In this document: positions 1 to 9,518 of the stretch, one piece after another
How positions within the stretch are numbered: the first letter of the stretch is position 1
How the letters are laid out: every line of letters begins with the position of its first letter
The notes under the pieces: model-generated
Databases searched by the model: none
Seen by the model: the letters and a program-made list of their open reading frames with translations, nothing else
Told to the model about the DNA's origin: nothing
Translations under genes and position numbers: made by a program
Source of the DNA: Methylopila jiangsuensis
Lineage (GTDB): Bacteria; Pseudomonadota; Alphaproteobacteria; Rhizobiales; Methylopilaceae
Direction of reading: 5' to 3'
Assembly: GCF_027922305.1 (NCBI RefSeq)
Contig: NZ_BSFK01000016.1
Coordinates: 678,565-742,564, forward strand
Length of the DNA: 64,000 nt

Positions 1-527
1 GCCGCGGCGAACGCCGCCTGCGCGTCGCCGCGGGGAGGAGGCGGCGGCGGAATGCCCGACCGCGGCTCGGGCGGGACATAGGCCGCAGCCTTTGCGGCCA
101 TCAGGTCCACCTGGGGCGTCTCGGCGTCGTAGTCCGCCGTGATCAGCGCCGCGGCGTCGCGGGCGTGCTCGTGGCTGTCCGCGATCACCAGAGCGATCGG
201 CTGGCCGCTGAAGTGGATGCGGTCGTCGCAGAACGGCCGGAATGGACTGCCCGGAACCGCCCCCATGTCCTTCAGATAGGGATCGTCTTCATCGGGCAGG
301 CCCGGATCGCGCTCGTGGCTGAGCACGGCGATCACGCCGGGCGCGGCTTTGGCCGCCGCAAGATGCAGGCTCCGGATGCGGCCGCGGGCGATGGCGCTCG
401 ACGCCACAGCGCCGTAGGCCATGCCCTCGACGGCGACTTCGGCGGCGTAGCGGGCCCGGCCGGTCACTTTCAGCGGTCCATCCACGCGAGGCTGCGGACG
501 GCCCACATAGGCAAGAACGTCGTTCAT
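1..527 (-). CDS. Molybdenum hydroxylase large subunit (xanthine dehydrogenase family), N-terminal part only
   Basis: Catalytic molybdopterin-binding subunit of a xanthine dehydrogenase/CoxL-like hydroxylase. The first ~175 residues are visible and the gene runs off the left edge. The start is ATG at 527, 11 bases after the stop of the FAD subunit. The N-terminus contains the family opening RVDGPLKVTGRARY followed by an aldehyde-oxidase-type a/b hammerhead domain (GMAYGAV, GVIAVLSHE, FSGQPIALVIA). It is the third gene of a 2Fe-2S, FAD, Mo operon, the usual three-subunit layout for this cytoplasmic enzyme. The Mo-site residues lie outside the window, so the substrate (purine, aldehyde, aromatic or CO) cannot be inferred. 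Confidence 0.9.
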   Translation of the reverse strand, partial: MNDVLAYVGRPQPRVDGPLKVTGRARYAAEVAVEGMAYGAVASSAIARGRIRSLHLAAAKAAPGVIAVLSHERDPGLPDEDDPYLKDMGAVPGSPFRPFCDDRIHFSGQPIALVIADSHEHARDAAALITADYDAETPQVDLMAAKAAAYVPPEPRSGIPPPPPPRGDAQAAFAA

Positions 528-538
528 TTCGCCGGCCC

Positions 539-1555
539 TCAATTGATGACCTTGCGCGACTGGCTCTGGGGCGCGCCGTCGGCGGCCTGTGTCAGGGCGC
601 GGATGATCGCCCGGCGGGCGAGCGGGATCTTGAAGTCGTTGCCGCCAAGGCCGACCGCGCCCTGCAGCAGGCGATCGGCCGCCTCGGCGAACGCTGCGCG
701 GGAGGGCGCGGCGCCTTCGAGCAGGGCTTCCGCCTCGCGTATGCGCCAGGGCTTGTGCGCGACGCCGCCCAGCGCCAGACGGGCCGTGACGACGCGGCCT
801 CCCGCGATCTCCAGCGCCGCGGCGACGGAGACCAGGGCGAAGGCGTAGGACAGCCGGTCGCGCAGCTTCAGATAGCTGTGATGGCGGCCGAAGCGCGGCG
901 ACGGCAGCTCCACCGCGGTGATGATCTCGCCGCGGTCCAGCGTGACGTCCCGCTCGGGCGCGTCGCCGGGCAGGCGGTGCAGATCGGCGATCGGCAGCGC
1001 GCGGGCCCCGTTCGGCCCCTCCACATGCACGATCGCCTCCAGCGCCGCGAGCGCCACGCACATGTCGGACGGGTGGGTGGCGACGCAGGCCTCGCTCGCG
1101 CCAAGGATGGCGGCGTTGCGGTTGATCCCGGTTCGCGCCGAACAGCCGGAGCCCGGCGCGCGTTTGTTGCAGGCCGTGGCCACGTCGTAGAAGTAGGGGC
1201 AGCGGGTGCGCTGCAGCAGGTTGCCGCCGGTGGTGGCGGCGTTGCGCAGCTGGGCCGAGGCGCCGGCGAGAATGGCGCTGGCGAGCAGCGGGTAGTCGCG
1301 CGCCGCCTGCGGATGGTAGGCGAGGTCGGAGTTGGGCGTCAGCGCGCCGATGCGTAGCCCGCCGGCGTCCGTCGGGATGACGCCGTGGAGCGGCAGCCGG
1401 GTGATGTCCACCAGCCGGCGGGGGGCCTCCACGTCGTATTTCATCAGGTCGACGAGGTTGGTGCCGCCGGCGATGACCCGGGAGCCGGGCTCCGCCGCAA
1501 GCGCCGCGATGGCGTCCTGAAGGCTTTGGGCGCGCAGGTAGGAGAAGGGCGTCAT
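539..1555 (-). CDS. Molybdenum hydroxylase FAD-binding medium subunit
   Basis: FAD_binding_5 / CO dehydrogenase flavoprotein subunit, about 338 residues, passing electrons between FAD and the 2Fe-2S centres. The N-terminus begins [11 protein letters not shown]. The FAD pyrophosphate loop is [11 protein letters not shown], and a second FAD motif is [16 protein letters not shown]. The C-terminal third matches the CO_deh_flav_C fold (GGVAHKPWR, then [12 protein letters not shown]). The frame is open much further upstream, but ATG at 1555 overlaps the stop of the 2Fe-2S gene as ATGA, which fixes the start and implies coupled translation. Confidence 0.93.
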   Translation of the reverse strand: MTPFSYLRAQSLQDAIAALAAEPGSRVIAGGTNLVDLMKYDVEAPRRLVDITRLPLHGVIPTDAGGLRIGALTPNSDLAYHPQAARDYPLLASAILAGASAQLRNAATTGGNLLQRTRCPYFYDVATACNKRAPGSGCSARTGINRNAAILGASEACVATHPSDMCVALAALEAIVHVEGPNGARALPIADLHRLPGDAPERDVTLDRGEIITAVELPSPRFGRHHSYLKLRDRLSYAFALVSVAAALEIAGGRVVTARLALGGVAHKPWRIREAEALLEGAAPSRAAFAEAADRLLQGAVGLGGNDFKIPLARRAIIRALTQAADGAPQSQSRKVIN

Positions 1556-2070
1556 TCCGCGGCCTCCTTCGCGCCGGCGGCGCCGGCCATGACGTCGCCG
1601 ATGGCGGCGGCGATGTTGGAATAGGCGCCGCAGCGGCACAGGTTGCCGCTCATCAGCTCGCGGATCTCGTCCGGGGTTCGCGCCTGTCCCTCCGCAACGA
1701 GCGCCACGGCGGAGCAGATCTGCCCCGGCGTGCAGTAGCCGCACTGGAAGGCGTCCCGGGCCACGAAGGCGGCCTGCATCGGATGAAGGTCGTCTGGCGT
1801 CCCAAGGCCTTCGATGGTGACCACGTCGCATCCGTCCCGCATCACCGCCAGCTGCAGGCAGGCGTTCACCCGCCGGCCGTCCACGAGCACGGTGCAGGCG
1901 CCGCACTGGCCCTGGTCGCAGCCCTTCTTGGTTCCGGTGAGATGGAGGCGCTCGCGCAGAAGGTCGAGCAGGGTCACCGCCGGCTCGATCTCCAGCCGTC
2001 GGGTCTCGCCGTTGACGACGAGCGTGACCGGCACGAGCTCGGCGCCGGGGCGGCGGTCGTTCTGATCCAA
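1552..2070 (-). CDS. Molybdenum hydroxylase 2Fe-2S small subunit
   Basis: Iron-sulfur subunit of about 172 residues that carries two [2Fe-2S] clusters and transfers electrons from the Mo site to FAD. The plant-ferredoxin cluster is visible as CDQGQCGAC followed by a distal Cys (VNACLQ). The C-terminal CO-dehydrogenase-type cluster is [10 protein letters not shown] plus [11 protein letters not shown]. The start appears to be TTG at 2070, preceded by a GGGAG ribosome-binding site; an ATG eight bases upstream is in another frame. It is the first gene of the three-gene operon. No dedicated promoter was recognised in the short gap upstream. Confidence 0.93.
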   Translation of the reverse strand: MDQNDRRPGAELVPVTLVVNGETRRLEIEPAVTLLDLLRERLHLTGTKKGCDQGQCGACTVLVDGRRVNACLQLAVMRDGCDVVTIEGLGTPDDLHPMQAAFVARDAFQCGYCTPGQICSAVALVAEGQARTPDEIRELMSGNLCRCGAYSNIAAAIGDVMAGAAGAKEAAE

Positions 2071-2232
2071 GGGACATCTCCCGGTGCTGGCTGCGCCTCC
2101 CGCGAGGCGGCGCTTTCTGGATCAAGAACAATTCAAAGCTGATGTCGTTCCGCTCCACCTCACGCCGTGTTGCCGACGCGAGGCGCATGGGCGCTCGATT
2201 TCCCCGTCGTCAACGTGTATGAGCAAGCCGCA

Positions 2233-2427
2233 ATGGCAGAGATCGTCAACCTGCGTCAGGCGCGCAAGCAACGGGACCGGGATCGCAAGGAAGCTGAGGC
2301 TTCCGCGAACCGGATCCGCTTCGGCCGGCGCAAGGACGAGACGGCCGTCGAGGACGCGCGCCGCGCGCTCGAGGATCGGCGGCTGGAAGGGCACCGTCGC
2401 GACGACGGGGGCGACGGACGCGAATGA
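2233..2427 (+). CDS. DUF4169 family protein
   Basis: Small basic protein of 64 residues beginning MAEIVNLRQARK, the conserved opening of the DUF4169 family found in alphaproteobacteria. The rest is charged and probably helical (RDRDRKEAEASANRIRFGRRK). The frame is open further upstream, but ATG at 2233 places the conserved opening at the N-terminus. Its stop overlaps the start of the ribbon-helix-helix gene (ATGA), so the two form an operon. The function is unknown; pairing with a DNA-binding-type protein suggests a regulatory or nucleoid role, which is inference. Confidence 0.8.
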   Translation: MAEIVNLRQARKQRDRDRKEAEASANRIRFGRRKDETAVEDARRALEDRRLEGHRRDDGGDGRE

Positions 2428-2792
2428 CGGGGGCGTCAGGAACCGTGACGGAACTTGGAAGCATCGAGGCCGATCTGGGCCTCGGAGAAGATCGTGCGGA
2501 CGCCATCGTGCTGTCGGGGGACAGCGCGGGCGTCGTGATCGGCGATGCGGTCAGTCCGGACATCGTCAAGCGCTCGATCGTGGTCGCCGGCCACAAGACC
2601 AGCGTCAGCCTGGAGGACGCCTTCTGGCTCGCGCTGAAGGACATCGCCCGCGAGCGCGGCCAGTCGCTGCGCAGCCTGGTGGCGGAGATCGACGCCGGCC
2701 GCAAGGGCGGCAACCTGTCCTCCGCCGTGCGGCTGCATGTCCTGGACCATTACCGTCGCCGCGCCGGTGCGATCGGTGCCGTGCGCGGCTGA
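2424..2792 (+). CDS. Ribbon-helix-helix domain protein
   Basis: Protein of 122 residues with a C-terminal RHH_4-type domain: SIVVAGHKTSVSLEDAFW supplies the beta strand and first helix, followed by ALKDIARERGQSLRSLV. The domain normally binds DNA as a dimer through its strand pair. About 45 acidic N-terminal residues before it are of low complexity and could be an extension or reflect a later start. ATG at 2424 overlaps the stop of the DUF4169 gene. It is convergent with the AsmA-family gene. Confidence 0.8.
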   Translation: MTGASGTVTELGSIEADLGLGEDRADAIVLSGDSAGVVIGDAVSPDIVKRSIVVAGHKTSVSLEDAFWLALKDIARERGQSLRSLVAEIDAGRKGGNLSSAVRLHVLDHYRRRAGAIGAVRG

Positions 2793-2838
2793 GGCCGCCG
2801 CGGTCGAGACCGGACCCCCTCTCCTGAACGCATGACGG

Positions 2839-2860
2839 CGCGCCGCGTCAGCGCGGCGCG
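2839..2860. terminator. GC-rich hairpin between convergent genes
   Basis: A perfect 9-bp stem (CGCGCCGCG / CGCGGCGCG) with a 4-base loop spans the stop codon of the AsmA-family gene and lies 47 bases after the ribbon-helix-helix gene. There is no T-run on either side, so it is a plausible but unproven bidirectional transcription stop. Confidence 0.4.
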
Positions 2861-5800
2861 AACGACCCGGCCGGCGGCGTGCTGAGGTCGGGCCGGGCGG
2901 GAAGCTCGGGCGCCGGCTGCTCGGCCGCCGCGCGGGCGCGCTCCTCGGCCTCGCGCGCGGCCTTCTCCCGCTCCTCCGCCTCCCGGCGCTGGCGTTCCTC
3001 GTCCTGACGGCGTTTCTCCTCCGCCCGCCGGCGCTCCTCGGCGGCCGCACGCTCGCGCGCGAGCCGGGCGCGCTCCTGCATCTCCGCCTCCAGCGCCTCG
3101 ATGCGCCGGGTCTCGCGCTCCACCGCCCGTACCGACAGCCAGCCGGTGAGCGCCGCGGCGTCGAGCCGCCGGACGGGCTGGACGAGCGGGCCCTCGAACG
3201 ACACGCCGAGCGGCGGGGTGGGCGAGGCCCGGGGGCCCAGCAGCAGATCGGCGTCGAGCGCCAGCCGCGACAGGTCCAGCGCCGCCGCGCCGCCGAGATC
3301 GCCGCGGGCGGACTCGATCGGTCCCGAGCGGGCGACGCCCCCCGAAACGCTGAAGGCGGCCGTGACGCGCGGCGCGGCGAGGTCGCTCTTGCCGAGCAGC
3401 GGCTCCAGCGCGGCGGCGATCGTCGCGGTCTCCAGCGCGAGGCCGTTCTCCACCAGCGGCTCCACCTGACCCGGAGCGGCGGGATCGAGCCGCGCCACCG
3501 CGCCGTCGCGCAGCGTGGCGGTCCCGGCGCCCGCGAGGCTCGCGACCAGCGCGCGGGGCGAGCGACCCGAGCCCTGCAGGTCGAGCGTCAGCTCCGCGCG
3601 GCCCGAGACGGGCGACACGGGTCCGAAGGCGGACGCCGCGCGCGGGTCGGCGTCGGCGAGCGCCAGCTTCAGCGCCAGCGTGGCGTCGGCGCCCGCGCGC
3701 GACGCGGACAGCGCGCCCGTGAGCCGGCCTCCGGCGAAGCCGGCGGCGAGATCCTCGATCGCGATCGATGTCGGCCGGGCGGCGAGGGTGAAACGGGCGT
3801 CGGTCGCCGCGCGGCCGGGCGCCAGCGTGAGGGTCTTGAGCGTGACCGCGACCCGGCCGTCGAGGCCGGCGAGCGGCGGCGGCCCGAACGGCTCGGCCGG
3901 CCAGATGGAGCCCTTCGTCGCCGCGCCGGGCGCGGGGTGGCCGAGCGCGAGCGCCAGAACCGCCGCGGCCGGGGCCTCGTCCAGCGCAAGCTCGCCGGAC
4001 AGCGCGCCCGCCGCGGAGAACTCCAGCCGGCCGGCGATGGCGCGGCCGCCGACGCGGCCCGAGAGCCCGTCGAATGCGAGCCCGCCCTCTGCGTAGCGCG
4101 CCTGTGCGCGAAGCTCCGCCGGGGCGGCGGGCCAGACGCCGGGCGTCGCCCGGCCGAACGCCTCCAGCAGCGTGGCGGCGTCCTGCGCCATCAGGCGTGC
4201 GGTCCCCTCGGCGGTCGCGGCGGGGACGTTCAGCGTTCCGGACGCGGCCGCCTCCACCCCGAGCGCGGAGGCGGAGACGTCGCCGCGCAACGTCCCGTTC
4301 AGCGGCCCCTTCAGCGACAGGGTCAGCGCGCCGCCGTCGTCCCGTGCGGCGGGGCTGAGGCGCGGCAGGCCGGCGAGCGCGGCGAGGCGCGCGCCCTCGG
4401 GCGTTTTCAGCGCCAGCGAAAGCTCCGCCTCCGCGTCCCATGCGGGCCTCGCCGCGGCGAGGCGGGCGTCCAGCGGGCCGTCGGCCGCCTCGCCCTTCAG
4501 CGTGGCCACGGCGCCGTCGGGGTCGATGTGGAGGTCGAGCGCCAGCGTCGCAGGGGCGAGGGGCGCGGCGCGTCGACCCAGCGCGTCGGCCATGGGCGAG
4601 GACAGCCCCGCGGCGCGCGCCAGCGCCAGCAGCCCGTCGAAACGATCGGCGGCGATGTCGAAGGCGAGGTCGCCCTCCGGCGTGGCGGCGCCCAGCGTCA
4701 GGCGTCCGGCGCCGGACAGCCGCGCGCCGCCGGCGTCGCCGATGGCGAGCCGGCGCAGGTCGAGGCCGTCGCGGTCGTAGGCGGCGTCCACCGAGACGCC
4801 GGAGAACGCCACGTCGAAGGCTTTCAGTTCGCGCGCGTCGATCGCGACCGCCACGTCGCCGCCGCCGGCCAGCGCGCCGCGCAGCTCGTCGAGGCCGGGC
4901 GCGTCCAGATCGAGCCGGTCAGCGGTCAGCGCCAGCTCCAGCAGCGAGCGGCCGCCCGGCTCCGCCTCGCGCCAGGCGACGCGGCCGGTGGCCTGGCCGC
5001 CATCCGCGGTCAGGCGGGCGTCGTCGAGGGCGAAGCCGTTCGCATGCGCCCGGAGCGCGCCCGACAGCGCGAGCCGCCGCAGGCCGGGCTGGGCTTCAGG
5101 TCCGCCGCGCAGCCAGCGCCGCAGCGCCGGGAGGTCGTCGGTCTCCAGCGTCACGGGGCCTGCGAAGCCGGCGCCGTCGCCCACCACCGCCACGGCGCCG
5201 CGGGCCGAGACGCGGGTTCCGCCGGGCAGCAGGGCCTCCGCGCGGTTCAGCCGCCACTCGCCGCCCGTGGCCGAAAGGTCGAGCGCCACGCTCCGGGCCA
5301 CGTCGCCCGCGGCCACCACGCTTCCCAGATCGAGCGTCAGGCCTATGTCGAGCGGCGGCCGGGAGAAGGGGCTGAGCGCGTCGCCGAGCGCTGCGAACCG
5401 GCTCGCCGCGCCGTCGCCCACGCCGGGCGCCGTCCGGTCGAGGTCGAGCTGGCGGGCGTCGAGCGCGAGCGCGAGGCGCGGCTTGGGCGAGAGCGTCAGG
5501 GCGCCCTCGCCGCCGAGCTTCAGCGCCTTGTCCTCCGGCCCGCGACGCAGGTCGAGCGCGGACAGCGCCAGCCGTCCGGCGTCGCCGGCGATCTTTGCCG
5601 CCGCGCGCCAGGGCGTCGTCGCGTCGTCGCGGGCTGGAGGTCGCGCGAGCACGATCTGGCCGTCGAAGCGCGGCTGTTTCGCGAGCGTCAGCGCGCCGTC
5701 GAGGTCGAGGGTCTCGGGGCGTCCGTCGAGCGTGGCGGAGAGTTTCAGACGCAGCGCCCCGGCGGCGTCGGCGCGGGCGGTGGACAGCCGCAGCGTGGCG

Positions 5801-6351
5801 GGTCCGAGCGCGGTGACGGCGCGGCCCTCGAACCGGAACGGCCCCTTCAGCGAGCCCGCTTCCGCAAAACCGGAAACCGCCGACAGCGTGACCCGGCCGG
5901 CGGGCGCGGACAGCTCCACCCGGCCGTCCTCGATCTCGGCGCGGGAGAACGAGATGCGCTCGGCCCCGGCGCCCGCTCCCGCGCCCACCGGCGTCGTCAC
6001 CGCGCCGTCCGCGCCCACCGAAAGCAGCAGCCGGGGCCGCACCAGACGCACCCGCTCGGCGTTGAGATCGCGCCGGAGCAGCGCGCCAACGGAGAGCGTC
6101 AGCTCCACCTCCTCGGCCAGCAGGCGGCCGTCCCCGGCGCCGGCGGACAGGCCGCGCACGCGAAGATAGGGGCTCGGCAGCAGGCGCACGTCCACGGGAC
6201 CGGCCACGGTCGCCGGCGCGCCCAGCAGGGCGCCCGCCTGCCGCGCCACCTCGTCGCGATAGGCGCTCCAGTCCACGAACAGCGGACCCACCAGCGCGGC
6301 GGCGAGCGCGAGCACCAGCGCAAGCCCCAGTGCGGTCAGCGTGTTGTTCAC
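2848..6351 (-). CDS. AsmA family protein
   Basis: Very large envelope protein of 1167 residues of the AsmA/YhdP bridge-like group, whose members are thought to help lipid transport or outer-membrane assembly. One N-terminal membrane helix (LTALGLALVLALAAALVGPLFV) is followed by DWSAYRDEVARQAG, the AsmA opening, and a long repeating beta-rich periplasmic region with an AsmA-like C-terminal section. The last ~85 residues are a highly charged E/R/A coiled-coil-like tail, unusual beside ordinary AsmA proteins. The frame stays open another 200 codons upstream, but GTG at 6351 gives the AsmA N-terminus directly. It diverges from the thioesterase gene. Confidence 0.85.
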   Translation of the reverse strand: MNNTLTALGLALVLALAAALVGPLFVDWSAYRDEVARQAGALLGAPATVAGPVDVRLLPSPYLRVRGLSAGAGDGRLLAEEVELTLSVGALLRRDLNAERVRLVRPRLLLSVGADGAVTTPVGAGAGAGAERISFSRAEIEDGRVELSAPAGRVTLSAVSGFAEAGSLKGPFRFEGRAVTALGPATLRLSTARADAAGALRLKLSATLDGRPETLDLDGALTLAKQPRFDGQIVLARPPARDDATTPWRAAAKIAGDAGRLALSALDLRRGPEDKALKLGGEGALTLSPKPRLALALDARQLDLDRTAPGVGDGAASRFAALGDALSPFSRPPLDIGLTLDLGSVVAAGDVARSVALDLSATGGEWRLNRAEALLPGGTRVSARGAVAVVGDGAGFAGPVTLETDDLPALRRWLRGGPEAQPGLRRLALSGALRAHANGFALDDARLTADGGQATGRVAWREAEPGGRSLLELALTADRLDLDAPGLDELRGALAGGGDVAVAIDARELKAFDVAFSGVSVDAAYDRDGLDLRRLAIGDAGGARLSGAGRLTLGAATPEGDLAFDIAADRFDGLLALARAAGLSSPMADALGRRAAPLAPATLALDLHIDPDGAVATLKGEAADGPLDARLAAARPAWDAEAELSLALKTPEGARLAALAGLPRLSPAARDDGGALTLSLKGPLNGTLRGDVSASALGVEAAASGTLNVPAATAEGTARLMAQDAATLLEAFGRATPGVWPAAPAELRAQARYAEGGLAFDGLSGRVGGRAIAGRLEFSAAGALSGELALDEAPAAAVLALALGHPAPGAATKGSIWPAEPFGPPPLAGLDGRVAVTLKTLTLAPGRAATDARFTLAARPTSIAIEDLAAGFAGGRLTGALSASRAGADATLALKLALADADPRAASAFGPVSPVSGRAELTLDLQGSGRSPRALVASLAGAGTATLRDGAVARLDPAAPGQVEPLVENGLALETATIAAALEPLLGKSDLAAPRVTAAFSVSGGVARSGPIESARGDLGGAAALDLSRLALDADLLLGPRASPTPPLGVSFEGPLVQPVRRLDAAALTGWLSVRAVERETRRIEALEAEMQERARLARERAAAEERRRAEEKRRQDEERQRREAEEREKAAREAEERARAAAEQPAPELPARPDLSTPPAGSFAPR

Positions 6352-6519
6352 GAACGGGCTTCCGTTAACTGAAGGCGTGGACGGTCGGCGGACGTTACAC
6401 GAAAGCGCCGCCCGACGTGGAGTGACGAAAAGCGACCCTGCGCCGCTCCCCGCCGGGGTCGCTTTTCCGGGCGCGCTGGGCTCTAAACGCCGCGCATATC
6501 CCCCGCCGGCGAGGATTTC

Positions 6520-7002
6520 ATGACCGACAGCGCCTTCATCACGCCGCCGCTTGCGATCGAGCCGTCGTTCCTCGACCACAACGGCCACGTCAACATGGCC
6601 TATCATCTGGTGCTGGTGGACCGGGCGATCGACCTCGCCTTCGCCGAGTTCCGCGCCGGACCGGACGAGTACGGCTCGGCCTACGGGCTCACCACCTTCG
6701 CGGGCGAGATGCATGTGCGCTACCTGGCGGAGATGAACGCGGGCGACGAGATCGTCGGCCGGGTGCTGCTGGCCGAGGCCGACGCCAAGCGCGTCATCTG
6801 GACGGTGGAGCTGGTGCGGCGGGACGACGGCGCGGTCGTGACCACGGTGGAGGGCGTGACGCTGTCGGTGTCCATCGCCACCCGGCGGGTGACGCCGTTC
6901 CCGGACGAGGTGCAGGCCCTGATTGCGGCGCGGATCGAGCGCGACCGGGAGGCGGTGGCGGCGCTCCACTGGCGCGGCCGCGCGGTCGGCATGAAGCGCT
7001 GA
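6520..7002 (+). CDS. Hotdog-fold acyl-CoA thioesterase family protein
   Basis: Single-domain 4HBT-type protein of 160 residues. The family signature FLDHNGHVNMAYHLVLVDRA is seen near residues 18-37; the Asp and Asn in this motif usually line the active site. The remainder (GEMHVRYLAEMNAGDEI, VTTVEGVTLSVSI) forms the expected hotdog strands. Such proteins hydrolyse acyl-CoA or related thioesters in the cytoplasm; the substrate is not predictable. ATG start at 6520, divergent from the AsmA gene across 168 bases in which no clear promoter was seen. Confidence 0.8.
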   Translation: MTDSAFITPPLAIEPSFLDHNGHVNMAYHLVLVDRAIDLAFAEFRAGPDEYGSAYGLTTFAGEMHVRYLAEMNAGDEIVGRVLLAEADAKRVIWTVELVRRDDGAVVTTVEGVTLSVSIATRRVTPFPDEVQALIAARIERDREAVAALHWRGRAVGMKR

Positions 7003-7127
7003 CCGGAACCTTTGGCGAACGCAAAGCCTCGCAATCGGCGCCAGGGGGCGCCATCTTCACCGCTGATCGCGCGCTCAGCCGAATCGCCGCGCGCGCCCCG
7101 AAGCCCGCCGCGAAAGACCTGACGCCG

Positions 7128-9518
7128 TTGTCCGCATCCTCCGCCTATCCGTTCGATCCGCTGTCCGAGGCGGACGACGTCGTTCCGGCGCCGCGCCCCG
7201 GCGGCATCGCCGCCCGCGCCGCCGCCATGGCGCGCCCGGCGGCCGCGGCCGACTACCTGTCGGGCCTGAACCCCGAGCAGCGCGAGGCGGTGGAGACGCT
7301 GGACGGCCCGCTGCTGGTGCTGGCGGGCGCCGGCACCGGCAAGACCCGGGTGCTCACCACCCGCATCGCCCACATCCTCGCGCTGGGGCTGGCGCGGCCG
7401 TACGAGATCCTCGCCGTCACCTTCACCAACAAGGCCGCGCGGGAGATGCGCGAGCGGGTGGGGAAGCTGCTGGGACAGGCGGCGGAGGGCATGCAGTGGC
7501 TCGGCACCTTCCACTCCATCGGCACGCGCATCCTGCGCCGGCACGCGGAGCTGGCGGGGCTCGCCTCCAGCTTCACCATCCTCGACACCGACGACCAGAT
7601 CCGGCTGCTGAAGCAGGTGCTCGCCGCCGAGAACATCGACGACAAGCGCTGGCCTGCGCGCCAGCTCGCCTTCGCCATCGACGGCTGGAAGAACCGGGCG
7701 CTCGCCCCGAAGGACGTGCCGGCGGGCGAGGCGCAGGGCTTCGCCAACGGCCGCGGCGCGGAACTCTACGCCCTCTATCAGGCGCGGCTGAAGCAGCTCA
7801 ACGCGGTGGACTTCGGCGATCTGCTGCTGGAGCCGATCAAGCTGTTCCGCGACCACCCGGACGTGCTGGAGCAGTATCACCGCCGCTTCAGATACATGCT
7901 GGTGGACGAGTATCAGGACACCAACGTGGCGCAGTATCTGTGGCTCAGGCTGCTGGCGCGGGGCTCGACCAACCTCGCCTGCGTCGGCGACGACGACCAG
8001 TCGATCTACGGCTGGCGCGGCGCCGAGGTGGAGAACATCCTGCGCTTCGACCGGGACTTTCCGGGCGCCAAGGTGGTGCGGCTCGAACGGAACTACCGCT
8101 CCACCGGCCACATCCTGAATGCGGCCTCCCATCTCATCGCCCACAATCAGGGCCGGCTCGGCAAGACGCTCAAGCCCCAGACCGAGCTCGGCGACAAGGT
8201 GACGGTGGCCGGCGCGTGGGATTCCGGCGAGGAGGCGCGCCAGATCGGCGACGAGATCGAGGCGCTGCAGTCCAAGGGCCACAAACTGGACGAGATCGCC
8301 ATTCTGGTGCGGGCCTCGTTCCAGATGCGCGAGTTCGAGGAACGCTTCATCACGCTCGGCCTGCCGTACCGGGTCATCGGCGGCCCGCGCTTCTACGAGC
8401 GCGCCGAAATCCGCGACGCCATGGCCTATCTGCGCGTGGTGGCGAGCCCGGCGGACGGGCTCGCTTTCGAGCGCATCGTCAACACGCCGAAGCGGGGGCT
8501 GGGCGACGCGGCGCTGAAGCAGATCACCGAGCGCTCCCGCGCCGACGAGGTGCCCATGCTGGAGGCCGCGCGGCGGCTGGTGGCGGGGCCGGACCTCAAG
8601 CCGAAGCCCAAGGCGGCGCTTAAGGAGCTGGTGCAGGCCTTCGACCGCTGGGCGGCGCTGGTGGACAACGTTCCCCAGTCCGAGCTCGCCGAGCGGGTGC
8701 TGGAGGAAAGCGGCTACACCGACATGTGGACCAAGGACCGGTCCGCGGAGGCCCAGGGGCGGCTCGAGAACCTGAAGGAGCTGGTGCGCTCCATGGAGCC
8801 GTTCGAGAACCTGCGCGGCTTCCTCGAGCATGTGTCGCTGGTGATGGACGCGGACGCCGGCCGGGGCGAGGACGCGGTCACCATCATGACGCTGCACGCC
8901 GCCAAGGGGCTCGAATACGACACCGTGTTCCTGCCGGGCTGGGAGGAGGGGCTGTTCCCCCACCAGCGCGCGCTGGACGAGAGCGGCCGCGCCGGCCTCG
9001 AGGAGGAGCGGCGGCTCGCCTACGTGGGCCTCACCCGCGCCCGGCGGCGCGCCAAGGTGTGGTTCGCCTCCAACCGCCGCATCCACGGGCTGTGGCAGTC
9101 GTCGATCCCGTCGCGCTTCCTGGACGAGCTGCCGGAGGCGGACGTGGACGTGATCGAGGCCCCCGCCGCTTACGGCGGGGCCTATGGCGGCATGGGCGGC
9201 GCCTATGGCGCGAGCCGGTTCGACAAGGCGGAGCCCTTCGCCTCCACCTATGACACGCCGGGCTGGCGCAGGGCGCAGGAGAGCCGGGGCGCCGCCTCGC
9301 CCGGTCCCGGCGCGCGCCGGAGCGGGCCCATGACCATCGAGGGCGAGCTGGTGGCCTCGTCCTCCGCCCCGCGCTCCGCCTTCAAGGAGGGCGCGCGGGT
9401 GTTCCACCAGAAGTTCGGCAACGGCACGGTGGTGGAGGTGGACGGCAACAAGCTCACCGTCGCCTTCGACAAGGCCGGGCACAAGCGCGTGGTCGACAGC
9501 TTCGTCAAGGCCGCGTGA
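7128..9518 (+). CDS. uvrD: UvrD/PcrA-type DNA helicase
   Basis: SF1A ATP-dependent 3'-5' DNA helicase of 796 residues, acting in nucleotide excision and mismatch repair and in clearing replication forks. Motifs in order: GAGTGKT (Walker A, residues 67-73), TFTNKAAREM, VDEYQDTN (Walker B), GDDDQSIYGWRGA (III), VRLERNYRST (IV), MTLHAAKGLEYD (V), YVGLTRARR (VI). The C-terminus carries the tudor-like RNA-polymerase-binding module (FHQKFGNGTVVEVDG). The furthest start is TTG at 7128; an internal ATG at 7227 would remove a Pro/Ala-rich N-terminal stretch of the kind often seen in rhizobial homologues. Its stop overlaps the next gene. Confidence 0.93.
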   Translation: MSASSAYPFDPLSEADDVVPAPRPGGIAARAAAMARPAAAADYLSGLNPEQREAVETLDGPLLVLAGAGTGKTRVLTTRIAHILALGLARPYEILAVTFTNKAAREMRERVGKLLGQAAEGMQWLGTFHSIGTRILRRHAELAGLASSFTILDTDDQIRLLKQVLAAENIDDKRWPARQLAFAIDGWKNRALAPKDVPAGEAQGFANGRGAELYALYQARLKQLNAVDFGDLLLEPIKLFRDHPDVLEQYHRRFRYMLVDEYQDTNVAQYLWLRLLARGSTNLACVGDDDQSIYGWRGAEVENILRFDRDFPGAKVVRLERNYRSTGHILNAASHLIAHNQGRLGKTLKPQTELGDKVTVAGAWDSGEEARQIGDEIEALQSKGHKLDEIAILVRASFQMREFEERFITLGLPYRVIGGPRFYERAEIRDAMAYLRVVASPADGLAFERIVNTPKRGLGDAALKQITERSRADEVPMLEAARRLVAGPDLKPKPKAALKELVQAFDRWAALVDNVPQSELAERVLEESGYTDMWTKDRSAEAQGRLENLKELVRSMEPFENLRGFLEHVSLVMDADAGRGEDAVTIMTLHAAKGLEYDTVFLPGWEEGLFPHQRALDESGRAGLEEERRLAYVGLTRARRRAKVWFASNRRIHGLWQSSIPSRFLDELPEADVDVIEAPAAYGGAYGGMGGAYGASRFDKAEPFASTYDTPGWRRAQESRGAASPGPGARRSGPMTIEGELVASSSAPRSAFKEGARVFHQKFGNGTVVEVDGNKLTVAFDKAGHKRVVDSFVKAA

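Noticed and set aside
1556-2188. Upstream extension of the FAD-subunit frame
   Set aside because: It runs through the 2Fe-2S gene, which has all cluster cysteines; ATG 1555 with an ATGA overlap is the natural start.
6352-6969. Upstream extension of the AsmA frame
   Set aside because: It overlaps the thioesterase gene, whose hotdog signature is clear; the AsmA membrane helix starts at GTG 6351.
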